Source: Paracyclopina nana (Eukaryota; Arthropoda; Copepoda; Cyclopoida; Cyclopettidae). Taken from it: 64,000 bases of DNA. Positions 13,021 through 25,110 of the stretch are shown in pieces. The translations under genes and the position numbers were made by a program. Under the pieces are notes generated by a model that saw nothing but the letters and a program-made list of their open reading frames with translations, had not been told where the DNA came from and ran no database searches. Within the stretch, counting starts at the first letter, position 1. Each line of letters begins with the position of its first letter. The stretch is from assembly GCA_019096065.1 (NCBI GenBank), contig JAGUCH010000006.1, positions 6,716,001 through 6,780,000 of the forward strand. The letters are read 5' to 3'.

Positions 13021-14470
13021 TAGGTTATTTTTCCCCCAAGTTTTTCTTGTTTCTTCTCTTTTTCTGGGCCGATATACTGCAGAGCTGTCGCATTATTCCT
13101 CATCTGAGCTGAGAATTTATAAGTGCAAACTAGTGTTTTCGGATTATCCTTGGGCCAGAAAAGAGCTTAGTCGAAAAACCCTTCTTTATTTCTTCACCCG
13201 CGCGCCCGCCGCACTCGCCCCCAGCCGCATGGGTCATAAATTAACTTTTTTCTAGGCCAGCAGCAACTCTTTAAACAAGGAAAGCAAACACGGTGTGAGT
13301 CGAAATAACTTTTTTACGTGGCCTTTAAATCGCTTTCAGCAATTTTTATTTTACAAAAAAGTGGAAAAAATAAACAAAAGTTTTTTTAAATACTACTCAA
13401 TTACAAAATTGCAACCTAAAACTATGTTAAAGTATAGGATTTATTACTTTAAAAATTTGATTTCCTATTTGTCCAGGAAAATTTGGATTTTTTAGTAAAA
13501 TAGATATTGCTCCATTTTTAGGAAGAAAAGCAATTTATTTTTAAGGCTAAAATTGTTATGCTTTTTATTTTGAAAAAAACCCTGCCGTTTTATGAAAGAT
13601 TGTATTTTTCTGGGATAAACTTTTTGTCTTCAGTACATTTTGAAAAAATGCCTTTTTTTGGGGGAAAATTGGGTGGTGTTTTTTTTTTTCAGGGAAAAAT
13701 TGAGGGTTTTTGGGCCTGTGAGTAAAATGCAGCTGTTGGTGCTGTGAAGAGGTGAACCGTTGCCCTCGAGGCTTTTGGAACTTGCTTGTTGTTCTTTGAG
13801 CTCCTTGGTCTTCTTCTTCTTCCAAGAGAAGAAGAGCCATGCGAACAACACCCAACACTGGGTGGCTCAAAACGCCAGCTGCTTTTACCCATTTTTTATT
13901 TTTTCCTAATACTACATAATTATTCAAAAATTGGTACTTAGTCACATTTCAGCTATTTCTCACTTTTTCATGAAATTGAAACTTTAAAAGTATAATTTCT
14001 TAACGCCTATTTTCAGCTTGTCTACAAATAACTTTTATTTAATAAAAAAACATTTGCTTGCAGCTCTCAAGAAAAATGGCCTTTTTTGGCTCACTCTGTA
14101 TTTGTGTGAGGACTGAAGCCAGCTGATATCGCGCAACTTGACAGCCCCTCGCTGCGACTTCAGCTTTGCTCGAGAAATGAACAATTCCACTGTGCTATTG
14201 CTGCTACACAAAAATGAGTTATTGCCTATGTAGTATAAGAATATTCAATTTTCATAATGTCCCAGCAGCCAGCTCAGCAATGGTGAAAGTCGTAAAAATC
14301 CCCATATTTTCCAGCCCAAGTGTCTCATCACCTTTCTTCTCCATTTGGAAAGCTGGGAAAAACTGGGGCCGCTAAATAATTGAGTAATGGCTCACTTTGT
14401 GCTGCAAAAGTTGGAGTAAGAGCTGTATGTATAGTTGGAAAGCTGTTTGCGGAGGTGGAAGGCTCAGAGC
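13021..14470. other. Unique AT-rich DNA, no gene recognised
   Basis: Includes a low-complexity T-rich stretch around 13560-13700. The minus-strand frame of 126 codons at 13565-13945 overlaps two others and resembles no family I know. Confidence 0.45.
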
Positions 14471-14472
14471 TG

Positions 14473-14990
14473 GGTCAGAACAGGCTTTGAAGTTGAATCC
14501 CTGGACTGGAAGGCTCTGAGGTGGGAGGTTCTTAATTGGAAGGCTCTCAAATGGAAGGCTCTGAAGTGGAAGGCTCTGAATCGGAAGGCCATGATGTGGA
14601 AGGCCATGAAGTGGAAGGCCATGAAGTGGAAGGCTCTGAAGTGGGAGGTTATTGATTGGAAGGCTCTCAAATGGAAGGCTCTGAATCGGAAGGCCATGAA
14701 GTGGAAGGCCATGAAGTGGAAGGCTATGAAGTGTAAGGCTCTGAAGTGGGAGGTTCTTAACTGGAAGGCTATGAAGTGGAAGGCTCTTAGCTGTGAGGCT
14801 CTGAAGTAGATTTGGAAGGCTCTTGACTGGAAGGCTCTCTACTGAAAGACACAAACAAAAAGAGTCCTTTTGAGTGGAAGGCTCTTTATTGAAAGGCTCT
14901 CAAGTGGAAGGCTCATAAAGTGGAAGGCTCTGATTTGATTTTGTGGAGAGCTAATGGAAGGAGAAATGAAGTGGAAGGCTACATGAATTC
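14473..14990. repeat. 15-bp minisatellite (ggaaggctctgaagt)n
   Basis: About 30 copies of a 15-bp unit with variants (gccatgaagt, gttcttaatt). Because 15 is a multiple of 3, long open frames appear on both strands (14372-14854 and 14435-14809). I treat these as by-products. Confidence 0.95.
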
Positions 14991-14999
14991 ATTTCCATT

Positions 15000-15461
15000 T
15001 CTCCTGGTTTAAGCCTTGACAAGTGAGCCTGAACTTTTTCCTCTGTGAGCCCCTGATTACATTGGAGGTGAGTCAGAGTGTAAGTCTCCCCTACAGCGTA
15101 GGAAAACTCCCCCTTTTTGCCCATATCTTTTGTACATATGCGATCAATAAGTGACATTCCTCGAATCCTTTTGCTGCTTTCTACTAAATCCCCCAAACTC
15201 GCTGGATTTGGCGAAAAAGTCGATTAATTTGCATTATTAAACAGAAGTGATTTTTTCACTATCGCGCCACTTTAGGTGGAAAAGTTGGCGAGAAAACTTG
15301 TTTTTCTGCTTCGCAAAGCAGAGTTACTTCAAAAGCTTTTAACGGTTTTTAAAAGGATCCATTTCAATTAGATGACTGCTGATTTGCTCATCAGCTCCAC
15401 TGACTCACTTTTCCTCTCGATTTTTTATATTTTTTCTCAGTGTGCTTCAATGTTGAGCGTC
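15000..15461. other. No gene recognised
   Basis: Unique spacer between two arrays. A minus frame at 14951-15196 has no recognisable domain. Confidence 0.4.
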
Positions 15462-15905
15462 ACTCAGAAGTTCTTAGTGGTTCAGTAGTTCTTAGTGGTT
15501 CAGTAGTTCTGAGCGGCTCAGTAGCTCTAAGCGGATCAGTAGTTCTGAGCGGCTCAGTAGCTCTAAGCGGCTCAGTAGTTCCGAGCGGCTCAGTAGTTCC
15601 GAGCAACTCAGTAGTTCCGAGCAACTCAGTAGTTCCGAGCAACTCAGTAACTCAAAGCAACTCAGTAACTCGAAGCAACTCAGTAGTTCCTAGCAGCTCA
15701 GTAGCTCCGAGCAACTCAGTAGTTCCGAGCAACTCAGTAGTTCCGAGCGGCTCAGTAGTTCCGAGCGGCTCAGTAGTTCTGAGCAACTCAGTAGTTCTGA
15801 GCAACTCAGTAGTTCTGAGCTACTCAGTAGTTCCGAGCGGCTCAGCAGTTCCGAGCGGCTCAGCAGTTCCGAGCGGCTCAGTAGTTCTGAGCAACTCAGT
15901 AGATC
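15462..15905. repeat. 18-bp minisatellite (cagtagttccgagcggct)n
   Basis: About 25 copies with internal variants (gagcaa, gagcgg, ctctaa). The unit is a multiple of 3, so a 171-codon Ser/Val-rich frame runs through it. Looser relatives, gactcagtagttc, continue to about 16290. Confidence 0.93.
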
Positions 15906-16513
15906 TTCTTGATCTGGTTTTGATTCGAGTGACTCAGTCCTTCAAAGCGACTTGACTCTGTCTAGTAGTTATTTGATGCCCAGTAGTTCCAATCAAGAGA
16001 CTCAGTAGTTCATATAAAGGGACTCAGTTCAGTTTAATGTGTGACTCAGTAGCTCTGATTGGTTGGCTCAGTTCTTCTGATTTTTCGACTCAGTCGTTCT
16101 TTTGCAGCCAAGCGACTCAGTAGACAAAGTGACTCAGCTGAGTCAAAAAAGTGAGTCAATAGTTCTGATTGTTGTACATTTGTTCTTTCAACATACTGAT
16201 TATGCTTTGGGTCTCAGCAAATTTGCCTTACTCAGTACAGTGTATAAACTCTATTCCTCTCAGTTAAAAATGAGTTGCAGCTGTTGGTGAGTCAACTCAA
16301 CAGTTGAGTTCTTGGAGATTGCATTGAGGCAAAAGTGGGCCCACAGTTTCAGTTGGCCTTGAACTCTTTGCAAAGAGTGAACAAAGCTAGTTAAAGTATT
16401 TTCTGAGAAGAATGATGATCATTTGCAAATCCACTAGATCAACTTTTTAAAGTTGAAAAACAGTTAACCTCATTTTTTCACGAGAATGATATTTGCAGAA
16501 AAAAACACTTGTG

Positions 16514-17045
16514 CACTTTTCACTTGTTGCCATTTCACAAATTTTCCATAATCTGCTATGGAAATCAGCAACTGGTTGATTATCCTAAAAGTATGATTAA
16601 CAATACTTTTTTTTAAAAATTTGCTTTTGTACTCAGTAAAAAAAAGTTTTGTAGATCCATGTGCGCATCCGTTATTTGTAGTTTTGCGTGCGTTCTGTTT
16701 GTAGTTCCTGGTATAGGCATCCCTGAGATTCTCTGAGCTGTTGAGATTCCCTGAGCTACTGAGATGCTATAAGCTGCTGAAATGCTATGAGTTGCTGAGA
16801 AGCTCTGAGCTACTGAGAAGCTCTCAGCAAAACTTACTGAGTACAAAAGCAAATTTTTAAAAAAAAGTATTGTTAATCATACTTTTAGGATAATCAACCA
16901 GTTGCTGATTTCCATAGCAGATTATGGAAAATTTGTGAAATGGCAACAAGTGAAGGATGCCTATACCAGGAACTACAAACAGAACGCACGCAAAACTACA
17001 AATAACGGATGCGCACATGGATCTACAAAACTTTTTTTTACTAAA
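16514..17045. repeat. Permuted inverted repeat, order A-B-A'-B'
   Basis: Block A (about 16514-16640) returns as its reverse complement A' (about 16824-16955), with tttccataatctgctatgg as a landmark. Block B (about 16640-16722) returns as reverse complement B' (about 16953-17036), with ggatgcctataccaggaac as landmark. The order A-B-A'-B' is not the A-B-B'-A' of a simple hairpin. A short gctgagatgctatga-type array (16725-16825) separates B from A'. Identity is high, so the rearrangement is fairly recent. Confidence 0.85.
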
Positions 17046-17199
17046 CCAACCGCATATGGACCTACACTGAACCAAGCGCACTCAAGCTACATTTAGCAGA
17101 TACGCACATGAACCTACATAAAAAGCTGTTAGCAAAAGGAACACAGATGATTTGCACAGGAAACTACATTTGACTAAATGCACTTTTGAAAAAAGGGAC

Positions 17200-17400
17200 C
17201 TCATAAAAGGCACACAATTCCCACAATTTGGCACAAACAATTATTCCAAAAAGTCCAAATATTCCAAAAAGTCCAAATATTCCAAAAAGTCCTAAAAGAT
17301 TAAAAAACTAAAAATAGTGAAAAGACCAAAAAGTCCAAAAAAAGCCTAAAAGTCCAAAAAAACCAAATAGTCCAAAATGTACTAATAGATTGAAAAAGCA
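17200..17400. repeat. Short A-rich repeat (aaaaagtccaaatattcc type)
   Basis: Several copies of aaaagtccaaatattcc, then a degenerate tail. A similar aaaagtccaaaatc repeat is at 37435. Confidence 0.75.
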
Positions 17401-18097
17401 GAATTTTACCCATGTTATTGATTGCTATAGAATGATCAGAGATTACAAAATAAATTAGCAGATTCTTCTAATTACTTAATAAACTAAGAGAGTGGACAAC
17501 GCCAAAAGTTAGCACTGTGGTTTCTGTTGCCAATTTCAATAATGGATTTGATTGTAGTTTAGTGTGCGTTTCCGTAATTTGTAGTTCATGTGCGAATAGT
17601 TGTATATGTAGATTCATGTGCGGTTGGGGTTGTTTACATTCTAGGCCAAAAATCTTTGTAGTCTGACGTGCGCACTGTTTTGTAGTTTTATGTGCGATCG
17701 GTTGACTGTAGGACAAAGTACGCGCCCCCAATCTCAGTTGCTAAGAGCTTCTCAGTAGCTCATAGCATCTCAGCAGCTCAGAGTAACTCAGCAACTCACA
17801 GTTACTAAGCAGTTAAGAGTATATCTCAGTAGCTCAGTCAGCTCTGCTACTTAGGCCGATAGCACTTGTATTGTAACATTTGGCTTTTATTATCTATGTT
17901 CTTTTTTGTATGGATGGCATTTCAGTATTACACATAATAACAAAGAGTAGTAGTCATAGTAGTTGTCAAATAAACAGCAAAAACGTTTTTGTTCCTAAAG
18001 CATCACAGGCTGAGATCAATTTGTTTACATTTCTTTTTTATAACTTGAGAGGCTGGTTGACTCATCTCTCCTCATCGGTGTTTGAGGCTGTCGTCGA
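17401..18097. other. No gene; diverged relatives of block B and a small CTCAG repeat
   Basis: Text of the form gtagtt(c/t)atgtgcg at 17550-17710 resembles block B of the permuted inverted repeat. 17740-17850 is a short agctcagagtaactcagc-like repeat. Confidence 0.5.
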
Positions 18098-18275
18098 CCG
18101 ATGTCAGCTTGTCTCAATTTGAGGCCACAGCCTCGAAGCTGAAATCACTCCGAGTCGCACATAGTCCCATGGCCAGAATGGCCAGCTTTGTTGCACCCTT
18201 CGCCAGCTAACTTTGGCCTTCATCGATGATTGCACATGAATTGAGGCTTGATGTCCTCATTGGAGTCGTTATGTG
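18098..18275 (-). pseudogene. Decayed partial copy of the FBXL14-like LRR region
   Basis: This stretch aligns with 18522-18695 of the adjacent gene at a constant offset of about 424 bp. The word caatttgaggccacagcctc is at 18115 here and 18539 in the gene. Read on the minus strand it keeps pieces such as TKLA and FEAVASN, but a TGA stop falls where the gene has the Cys codon of ASNCKE, and many other positions have changed. It lies 150-330 bp past the stop of the intact gene. This is a tandem partial duplication or leftover leucine-rich repeats of an older, longer gene. Confidence 0.8.
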
Positions 18276-18426
18276 TTGACTTAGGCGTCATGAAGTTTAA
18301 GTGTCATGCCGTCATCTTAGCTTATAGTTGGAATGCTAATAGTCTTAAAAAAGACTTTGGACTTAAGCTATGAGACTTGGAGCTGATGAAGCCGGTTAAG
18401 TTAGAATAATGCAATGACCATCATGA

Positions 18427-20730
18427 TCATAGTGACAAGTTGAGGCTGGTCAGTTTGGGCAGCTGACGTCTCAGCTTTTCGAGTGCAACCTCCGTCACTC
18501 GAGGGCATCCATAGAGGTCGATACTCGTCAACTCCTTACAATTTGAGGCCACAGCCTCAATGCTGGCATCACTGATGCTCACACATTGACCCATGTTCAG
18601 CTGGGCAAGCTTCGTCACACCCTTGGCCAGCCGAATGAGGCCTTCATCGGTGATTGCACATGTCGTGAGGCTTAGTGTCCGCAGCGAGGTCGCGAGGCCG
18701 GACGCCATATGCCGGAGGCTGGCATCGGTGACATTGCCACAGAAGCTGATGTCCAGCTTGGACAACCTTTGGTGGTCTTCAGCGAGGAAGCCGATGCCAA
18801 TGTCGCTGACGTTATCACAAGACCTGAGGTTGACCTCCTCGAGCGAGGCCATTTTGGCGAGCGACTTGAGGCCGGTGTCGGTGATGCTCACACAGAAGCT
18901 GAGGTTGATGCTCTTGAGGTTGGTGAGTCCCAGGGAGATGTGCCTGAGACTCTCATCGGTGAGTTTCTGACAATCCTGGAGGCTGAGGCTTTCGAGGCTG
19001 ACGGATCCGGGGTGGTGGGTGTCGATGCCGCAGAGGTGCCCGATGCCCTGGTCCGACACCTGCCTGCATGACCTCAGGTTCAGGTGCTTGAGCTTCTTCA
19101 GTCCCCAGGACAACAAGAGGATGCCAGCATTGGTGATCTTGCTGCAACCCGCCAGGTCCACGGTTTCAAGGTTCTTGCAGTTGGTGGCGATGCGACCGAG
19201 GCTGTTGTCGGTGACCTCCTTGCAGAGGCTGAGGTTGAGGCTGGTGAGCGAGGACACCTCCTTGATGAACGCCCACTCCAGGTTGGGATCTGACAAGTTG
19301 TAGCAGCCGGACAGGTTGAGCTCCTCAATGTTGGGGATGCCGTTGACGAGCTCGCGCGGGGAGCGGCGCAAGCTCAGCACCTGCACCTTCTTGATGCCCC
19401 GCTTCACGAGCGACGGGAAGAGCGTAGGGTTCGAACGGTTCAGGTGCAACTTGGCGGTCAGACCCTTCCACACCGACTTTTTGTAGGCCGCATCCTTCCA
19501 CCTTGAGGACACCTGCAACGAAGCAAGATTCAAATATTTTGAAGAGGAAAACTAAAAATTCCCGATTTTAAGGTGCTTAAGCAGGTGCAACGTAATTATG
19601 TTTTATTTGTAGCGATGAAGCGTAACTTGAAAGATTATAGCGAGCGCGGAACTTTCTTTGTAGCAGTTTGTAGGTGCTTACGAAGGTGTAACGTTAGGTG
19701 ATGCTTGATTTGTAGCGGTACAGCGCAACTTGAAGCGGCAACTTTAAAAATACTAAAAATGGTTTGTTGTTGATTCGCTAAACAAAGTAACGTAGGAAAT
19801 TGAAGCGGAATTTTAAGCGGTGAACTTAAGCGAGAACTTAAGGGAAACAACATAGGTTTCAAAGCATTTGAAATGTAACGAAAATAAAGTGAAAAAGCAC
19901 TTTTCAACATTCCGCTTTAAATTACGCTACACTCAGTCACCATTTTTAAAAAGCATGCTTAAAAATTCACCGCTTCAAAGGTGCTGCATTTTCACCTACT
20001 AGTAAAAATCCAGCTTTTTAATAAAGATTTGAAAACTTCACCTTTACAAATAGCCAAAACAGGTCATATTTTCACAAAATACTCAAATGTTTCACTGTCT
20101 TAAAAAAATCGCGAGAGCTTTAGGAAAAATTGGCCGCTACAAAAAAATTCGCTACATCTGCACTTCGGACACTTCATTGAAAAACCAGCTTGTTTTCCGC
20201 TACATTTTTGCAGTGATTTAATTAAGTCTTACCTGAGCCACTCTGCCTTTACTCTGGACATCCAGGTACTCAAAGATCATGGACAAGATCTCTGGAAAGA
20301 GGTTGCCAATGGTGCAGCCTCGGTCCGGCTGCACCACGGCCGCCTTCTTGCATTTCGTCCCCTTACTGTGTAGCGGACTGTGTAGCGGCTGACCGAGCTT
20401 CCGCTTCAGCGGCTGGCACTCGCCGCCCGCCTGGCTGCTTGAGCAGCTGTCGAGCCTTATGTCGGAATAAGGCTTAAACGTGACCCGCCCGCGCCGGTCA
20501 ACGAGCAGGCGCGTATTGGTTGTCGCTTCAACCGGACTCTCCACTTTACGCCGCTTCACTGAGGAAGCCCTTTGAGGGCCGGCGGTAACGGCAACGGCTA
20601 ACGGCTCATACGCCGCTACCGCCGCTACGGACGCCATGAGGCCGTAGTAATACGGGCCGTACAGCTCGTTCAACGCCATGTTGATGGCCAACGGGGACCA
20701 CGTGGAGGCCGGAGCGGCCTCGTCGGCCAT
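18427..20730 (-). CDS. FBXL14: F-box/leucine-rich repeat protein, FBXL14 / partner of paired type
   Basis: Substrate-recognition subunit of an SCF (Skp1-Cullin1-F-box) ubiquitin ligase by family. Two exons: 20233-20730 (ATG at 20730 in a good context, gcagccATGGcc) and 18427-19512. The intron (19513-20232, 720 bp) has CAG|GTAAGA and TTGCAG|G borders and is phase 0, giving 527 aa. An Ala-rich and basic N-terminus of about 140 aa precedes the F-box (LFPEILSMIFEYLDVQSKGR), which is completed only after splicing (RVAQ then VSSRWKDAAY). Then come about 12 leucine-rich repeats of the cysteine-containing subtype, with repeated NLSxCxxITDxGL-type signatures (for example LNLSGCYNLSD). Vertebrate FBXL14 and fly Ppa have the same order and target Snail-type or Paired transcription factors. 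Which target it has here is inference. Confidence 0.95.
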
Positions 20731-20960
20731 GGCTGCAACTTGTGGATTGTGTGCGTGTGTTATGTGTGGTTATGTGTAGCGGCCGATACACGTTGTTACG
20801 CTACGGGCGACGCTGCGCAACTGCTCCCGCACACCTAACACATTTCAAGACACTTCTTGGACAGGAGCTTGCGCGCGAGCGCGCGCGCGCCCACCGCAGA
20901 GCGCCTCCACCGCACCGCCGCCAATGCTGCACGTGTGTAGAAGAAAAAGCGCGCTCTTTT
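20731..20960 (-). promoter_or_regulatory. GC/CpG-rich 5' region of the FBXL14-like gene
   Basis: Directly upstream of the start codon the sequence becomes CpG-rich, including a run of alternating gc at about 20871-20891, in otherwise AT-rich surroundings. This fits a promoter and 5' UTR. No TATA box was assigned. Confidence 0.45.
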
Positions 20961-22190
20961 CTTCAACGGAGCGCTGGGGGAGCGCGCTGGCTGAACTCAA
21001 TGACAGTTGATGTTTTCCGAATTATATTTTTTGATTGTTTACGGCAGTGACTTTTAACTAAGATTAAATTGGTTTTCAGAGATAGCATTGTGTTTCTGAA
21101 AAGTACCTTTATTAGCATTTTTTATTTCCTTTCATTCAGAATTTATTCTTTTGAAAAATCAAAAGAAGTAAATAATTGATTTGCATCATCTATTCAAATC
21201 AGAGTAGCAAGTATGCCCGCCCCAGCTGTCCACATATGGATACCTTTACATTGTTAAAAATAAAAGAGTTAAAAAAAATGCCTCTGTTTTCTAAATTATT
21301 TCAAAACCTTTATTTTAGGATAATTAGTCCCAAAGCGGGCTTAAAAAAATAATTTGTAGGGCGTAAAATGCTCCGCTCGAATAATCCGAGTCGGCAAAGC
21401 TACTCTGCTGGGATACCTAAATTAAAATGAAATAAATTAAAAATGTGAATTTTTCAAAGGTTGTGCTGTGCGCCAGCAAGCCTTGCGCCAGCATTTCGTG
21501 TTGCTGTCAGTGGACACAGACCTTACATAGCGCCCGGCATTTCGTATCGCGGACTCGCCCTGAAGTGCGACAAATTCGATCGGGCGGGCTGTAGAGTACA
21601 GCTGCTGCTGCCGCTGCACACATGCAATGCACACACTGGGCCGTGGCTCTTCTACTCATTGCAGTGGGTAGCAGGGAACGGTACAGGGTGGGAAAAGCGG
21701 CTTAAAAAAACTGGCACATTCCTGGATTCGAACTCGCGGTCATTTACTTTTTTCCCATGCAGTTTTGAGAATTCATTTCATTTCAATAAAAAAAAATCTT
21801 TAAAAAAACGAGACTTTTCTGGTATCTTGAAAAGCAGCTTAATTTTTATCTCAATGCTAATTTTTTGGCGTAAAGCTTGTTTTTTTTGCCATACATTATT
21901 TTAAGCCTAAACTTGTTGGCTCCTGTAATTTATGACTTTATTTCAGGTCAAGCCACTTTTTCTGTATTTTTCTATATTTTGAGTCACGCTGTTTTTTTCT
22001 GCCAAACGGCTCGCCTTCAGCTTTGCCGGGAGTTGTGTAGTACTGTAGTATGCTATATAGTAGATATTCGTCTAAAGGAAGACTCACTTCCTGTCCCTAT
22101 TTTATGTATAGTAGTATGTTACTCTTTTTTTCGGTGCCCAAAAAATCAGCTGACTTTTCAACTTTTTTTTCGTAGAAGATTTTGATCGTT
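20961..22190. other. No gene recognised
   Basis: A GC-richer patch at 21450-21690 has frames on both strands without recognisable domains. A possible isolated B-box-like word lies at 21722-21745 on the minus strand, without an A box. Confidence 0.45.
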
Positions 22191-22920
22191 TCATCTCTTT
22201 CCAATTTTTCCTAGTTACATTCGCATTTTTCGCGACAATGCCTAGAAAATGCAAATTTGGCGACATTTTGATTGAAAAAAAGGGGCTTTTCGAATCATAA
22301 TTATAGTTTTAAAAAATGCGCGCGACAGTCGCGCTAGTAACGCTTTAAGCGTAAAAAGTACGATTTGCGCGACAAATCATAGTTCAAATGTAGAACAGTG
22401 AAAATATCGCAAATTTGGCGACAAGTTCTCAACGCATTGAAATGTGCGCGACTTTTGCGAAAATACCTAACTCAGTAAGTTGTGCGCGATATTTTACGAT
22501 GAACATGCAATTCATTCGAAATTACGCGACTTTTGCGATAAATAATAATTTAGAGCACTACAATAGCGCCAAATAAGCAATTCAGCTCTAAATGTGCACG
22601 TCTTTTGCGACAATTGCCCAAAAAAGTAAGTTACGCGCGATATTTTGCGATAAACATGTAACTCAATCGAAATTACGCGACTTTTGCGACAAATAATCAA
22701 TTTAGATCAAAGCACTGTAATGGCGCGAAATAAGCAATCCAGCTAAATTTGCTCGACTTGTGCGACAATTGCCCAAAAAAGTAAATTTTGCGCGATTTTT
22801 GTGACATTCTTGCAATTCAATCGAAATCACGCGACAAAAAATAAAGTTCGCTCAAATTTGCTTGGCTGTAGAGACAAATAAGCAATTTAGCTAAATTTGC
22901 GCGACTTTTGCGACAAGAGG
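22191..22920. repeat. Satellite-like tandem repeat, 152-154 bp period with gcgcgac subrepeats
   Basis: The landmark gcgcgat starts at 22484, 22636 and 22790, giving periods of 152 and 154. The units align along most of their length (gcgcgatattttgcgat, then cgaaattacgcgacttttgc, then gcgacaattgcccaaaaaag). Inside each unit, gcgac words recur every 20-40 bp, so this is a two-level repeat. CpG is abundant despite the AT-rich background. Confidence 0.85.
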
Positions 22921-24485
22921 TAGAAAGTAGCCAAAACTGCGATTTTGAGTGCGATTCGGCTGGTTTTGCTGTCTGCATGCAACAATGGTAATAAGTAGTA
23001 CGCTATGATTTTCACCCCTTTTAAAATGCGGGAATGTCAAAGGCACCGCGCGCTCTTTTAAAACTGCAGCAAACAGGAACAAGTTTGACGGCGACAAAAG
23101 CGAGATGGAGAAAGAAGAAAGCAGCTTCTGTTGTTTGCTTCTTCGCTGCAGATCAAACAAAATCGCCCAAGTCTTGCGATGATCGATTCCCCCAGCATTT
23201 TCACGAAAAAAATGCAAAAATACAAATAATGAAGCAGAAAAGAGCCCCAAAAATGCCAAAAGTTGAAAATTCAAAAAAATATTTTATTCAAAAATTGCTA
23301 ATAATGGCTAAATTCGAAAAATTAAAAAAATAACCGAATGTTTGAAGAAAATGGCAAAAAGTGCATTTTGTGCGCCAAATAAAGAGTGGCTTTTTTTGCC
23401 AGCGAATTCCACGTGCTCAAGAGGAAATTCACGCCCCGTCGGTTTCACTCATTTGATAACGGCCTTGAAGGGTTGAGAAGGTTTTTTTTTTTCAAAAAAA
23501 GACTCAAATTTCTAATTTTACCAAGCGTCCGATTCATAAAATAAATATCAAGCTAAGTTGAGAACGTAAAAACAGAGCGAAAAATAAAGTTTGACTAAAA
23601 AAAGGGAAAATCGGGAAAGTCGCATTTTATGGTATATATTTCTGGTATACAATGGTAAAAGTCTGGTATTTTGCGTGGTAAATAGTAACTTCTCCCCTAA
23701 CCCAAATTATACTTACCATCTTGTATCAAGTAACAACTGAGTCAAAACAAGAAACAGTCTCAGCTTTCAGCCGTGCGCGCACGGAAATTTCCAATAAAAA
23801 ACAACATTTTTTCCGCCAAATTAATGGTTTTTTTTTAAAAAAAAACAGCTGCTATGTGCCTCAGTGAAATATTTTGCCACTTTGCCACGCATTGAAAAAA
23901 TAAATTTCGCTCAGATGCGCATCAGCGGAACGCGAAAGATCCACTGTGTCCATTTTCTGCAGCTAATGTGCCACAGCGGATTTTTTTCAGTTGGGTCGCG
24001 CATTCTAAAATTATACTAATTTTGGGTTTTTCACTGGCTTGCGCATTTTTCTTGCGGGTTAAATAATCCACTGTGCTTGGCTTGAAATTCGTGTTGCACA
24101 GTGGATTATTTCACCACTTTCCTGCTCATTGAAATGTAATTGTCTGCTTATTTCTTCAAAAACTCTGATGCGCGTCAAATTGGCTTAATAATCCACTGAG
24201 CGAATTTAAATATATGAAAGTCAATTTTGTTTTCATTGTTTTGATTTTTGAGGCTTGGGTCGTTTTCAGAGGTCATTTGAGCAGAAACATGCAAAGATTC
24301 AGGTTTCTTCGAAGAAAACGAATACTGCTATATGGCTCCAATTTCTGAGCCGGGGATGATGGGGTCAGTCTGGTGCACAGTGGGCAAAAGCAGCGGCAAC
24401 TTGAGATGGACAGTCAAGAAGAAGATGAGAGGAAGGTGGACAATGCCGAAAAGTACAGGGTGATCCACAAACCATGCGACGACGC
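22921..24485. other. No gene; cluster of CCACTGTG dispersed words at 23935-24205
   Basis: Four copies: gatccactgtg at about 23938, aaataatccactgtgc at 24061-24076, its complement gcacagtggattattt at 24096-24111, and a variant at 24187-24200. The two at 24061 and 24096 form a perfect 16-bp inverted pair. gatgcgc(a/g)tc occurs 20-25 bp before two of them. Confidence 0.6.
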
Positions 24486-24489
24486 GACA

Positions 24490-25110
24490 ATTTGAACGGG
24501 AATTATTGAAAATGAGCCTAGCTCATCAAAATGACCCAGGCTCATTTACTCAAGCTCAATAAAGTGATTTAAGCACATGATAATGACTCAAGCTCATGAT
24601 AATGACTCAAGCTCATCAAAATGACTCAAGCTCATCAAAATGACTCAAGCTCATCAAAATGACTCAAGCTCATGATAATGACTCAAGCTCATGATAATGA
24701 CTCAAGCTCAATAAAGTGATTTAAGCACATGATAATGACTCAAGCTCATGATAATGACTCAAGCTCATGATAATGACTCAAGCTCATGATAATGACTCAA
24801 GCTCATGATAATGACTCAAGCTCATGATAATGACTCAAGCTCATCAAAATGACTCAAGCTCATCAAAATGACTCAAGCTCATCAAAATGACTCAAGTTCA
24901 TGATAATGACTCAAGCTCATCATAATGACTCAAGCTCATGATATTGACTCAAGCTCATGATAATGACTCAAGTTCATGATAATGACTCAAGCTCAATAAA
25001 GTGACTCAAGCTCATAAGAAGGACTCAAGCTCAACAAAATGACTCAAGCTCATCAAAATGGCTCATACTGGATGAAATGACTCTAACTCAACAAAATGAC
25101 TCGAGCTCAC
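24490..25110. repeat. 19-bp minisatellite (atgactcaagctcatgata)n
   Basis: About 30 copies in two main variants, catgata and catcaaa, which alternate in blocks. Each unit carries TGACTCA. Confidence 0.95.

Noticed and set aside
14372..14854. Long Leu/Pro/Ser frame (and antisense Trp/Lys frame) as a repetitive protein
   Set aside because: Entirely within a 15-bp array. Frames are open on both strands only because the unit is a multiple of 3 without stops.
15440..15955. 171-codon Ser/Val repeat protein
   Set aside because: Product of the 18-bp array. No signal peptide, splice or promoter evidence.
18593..19328. Plus- and minus-strand frames overlapping the F-box/LRR exon
   Set aside because: Shadows of the GC-rich LRR coding exon in other frames.
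21722..21745. B-box-like word (gagttcgaatccag on the minus strand) as a tRNA
   Set aside because: No A box at proper distance and no cloverleaf.
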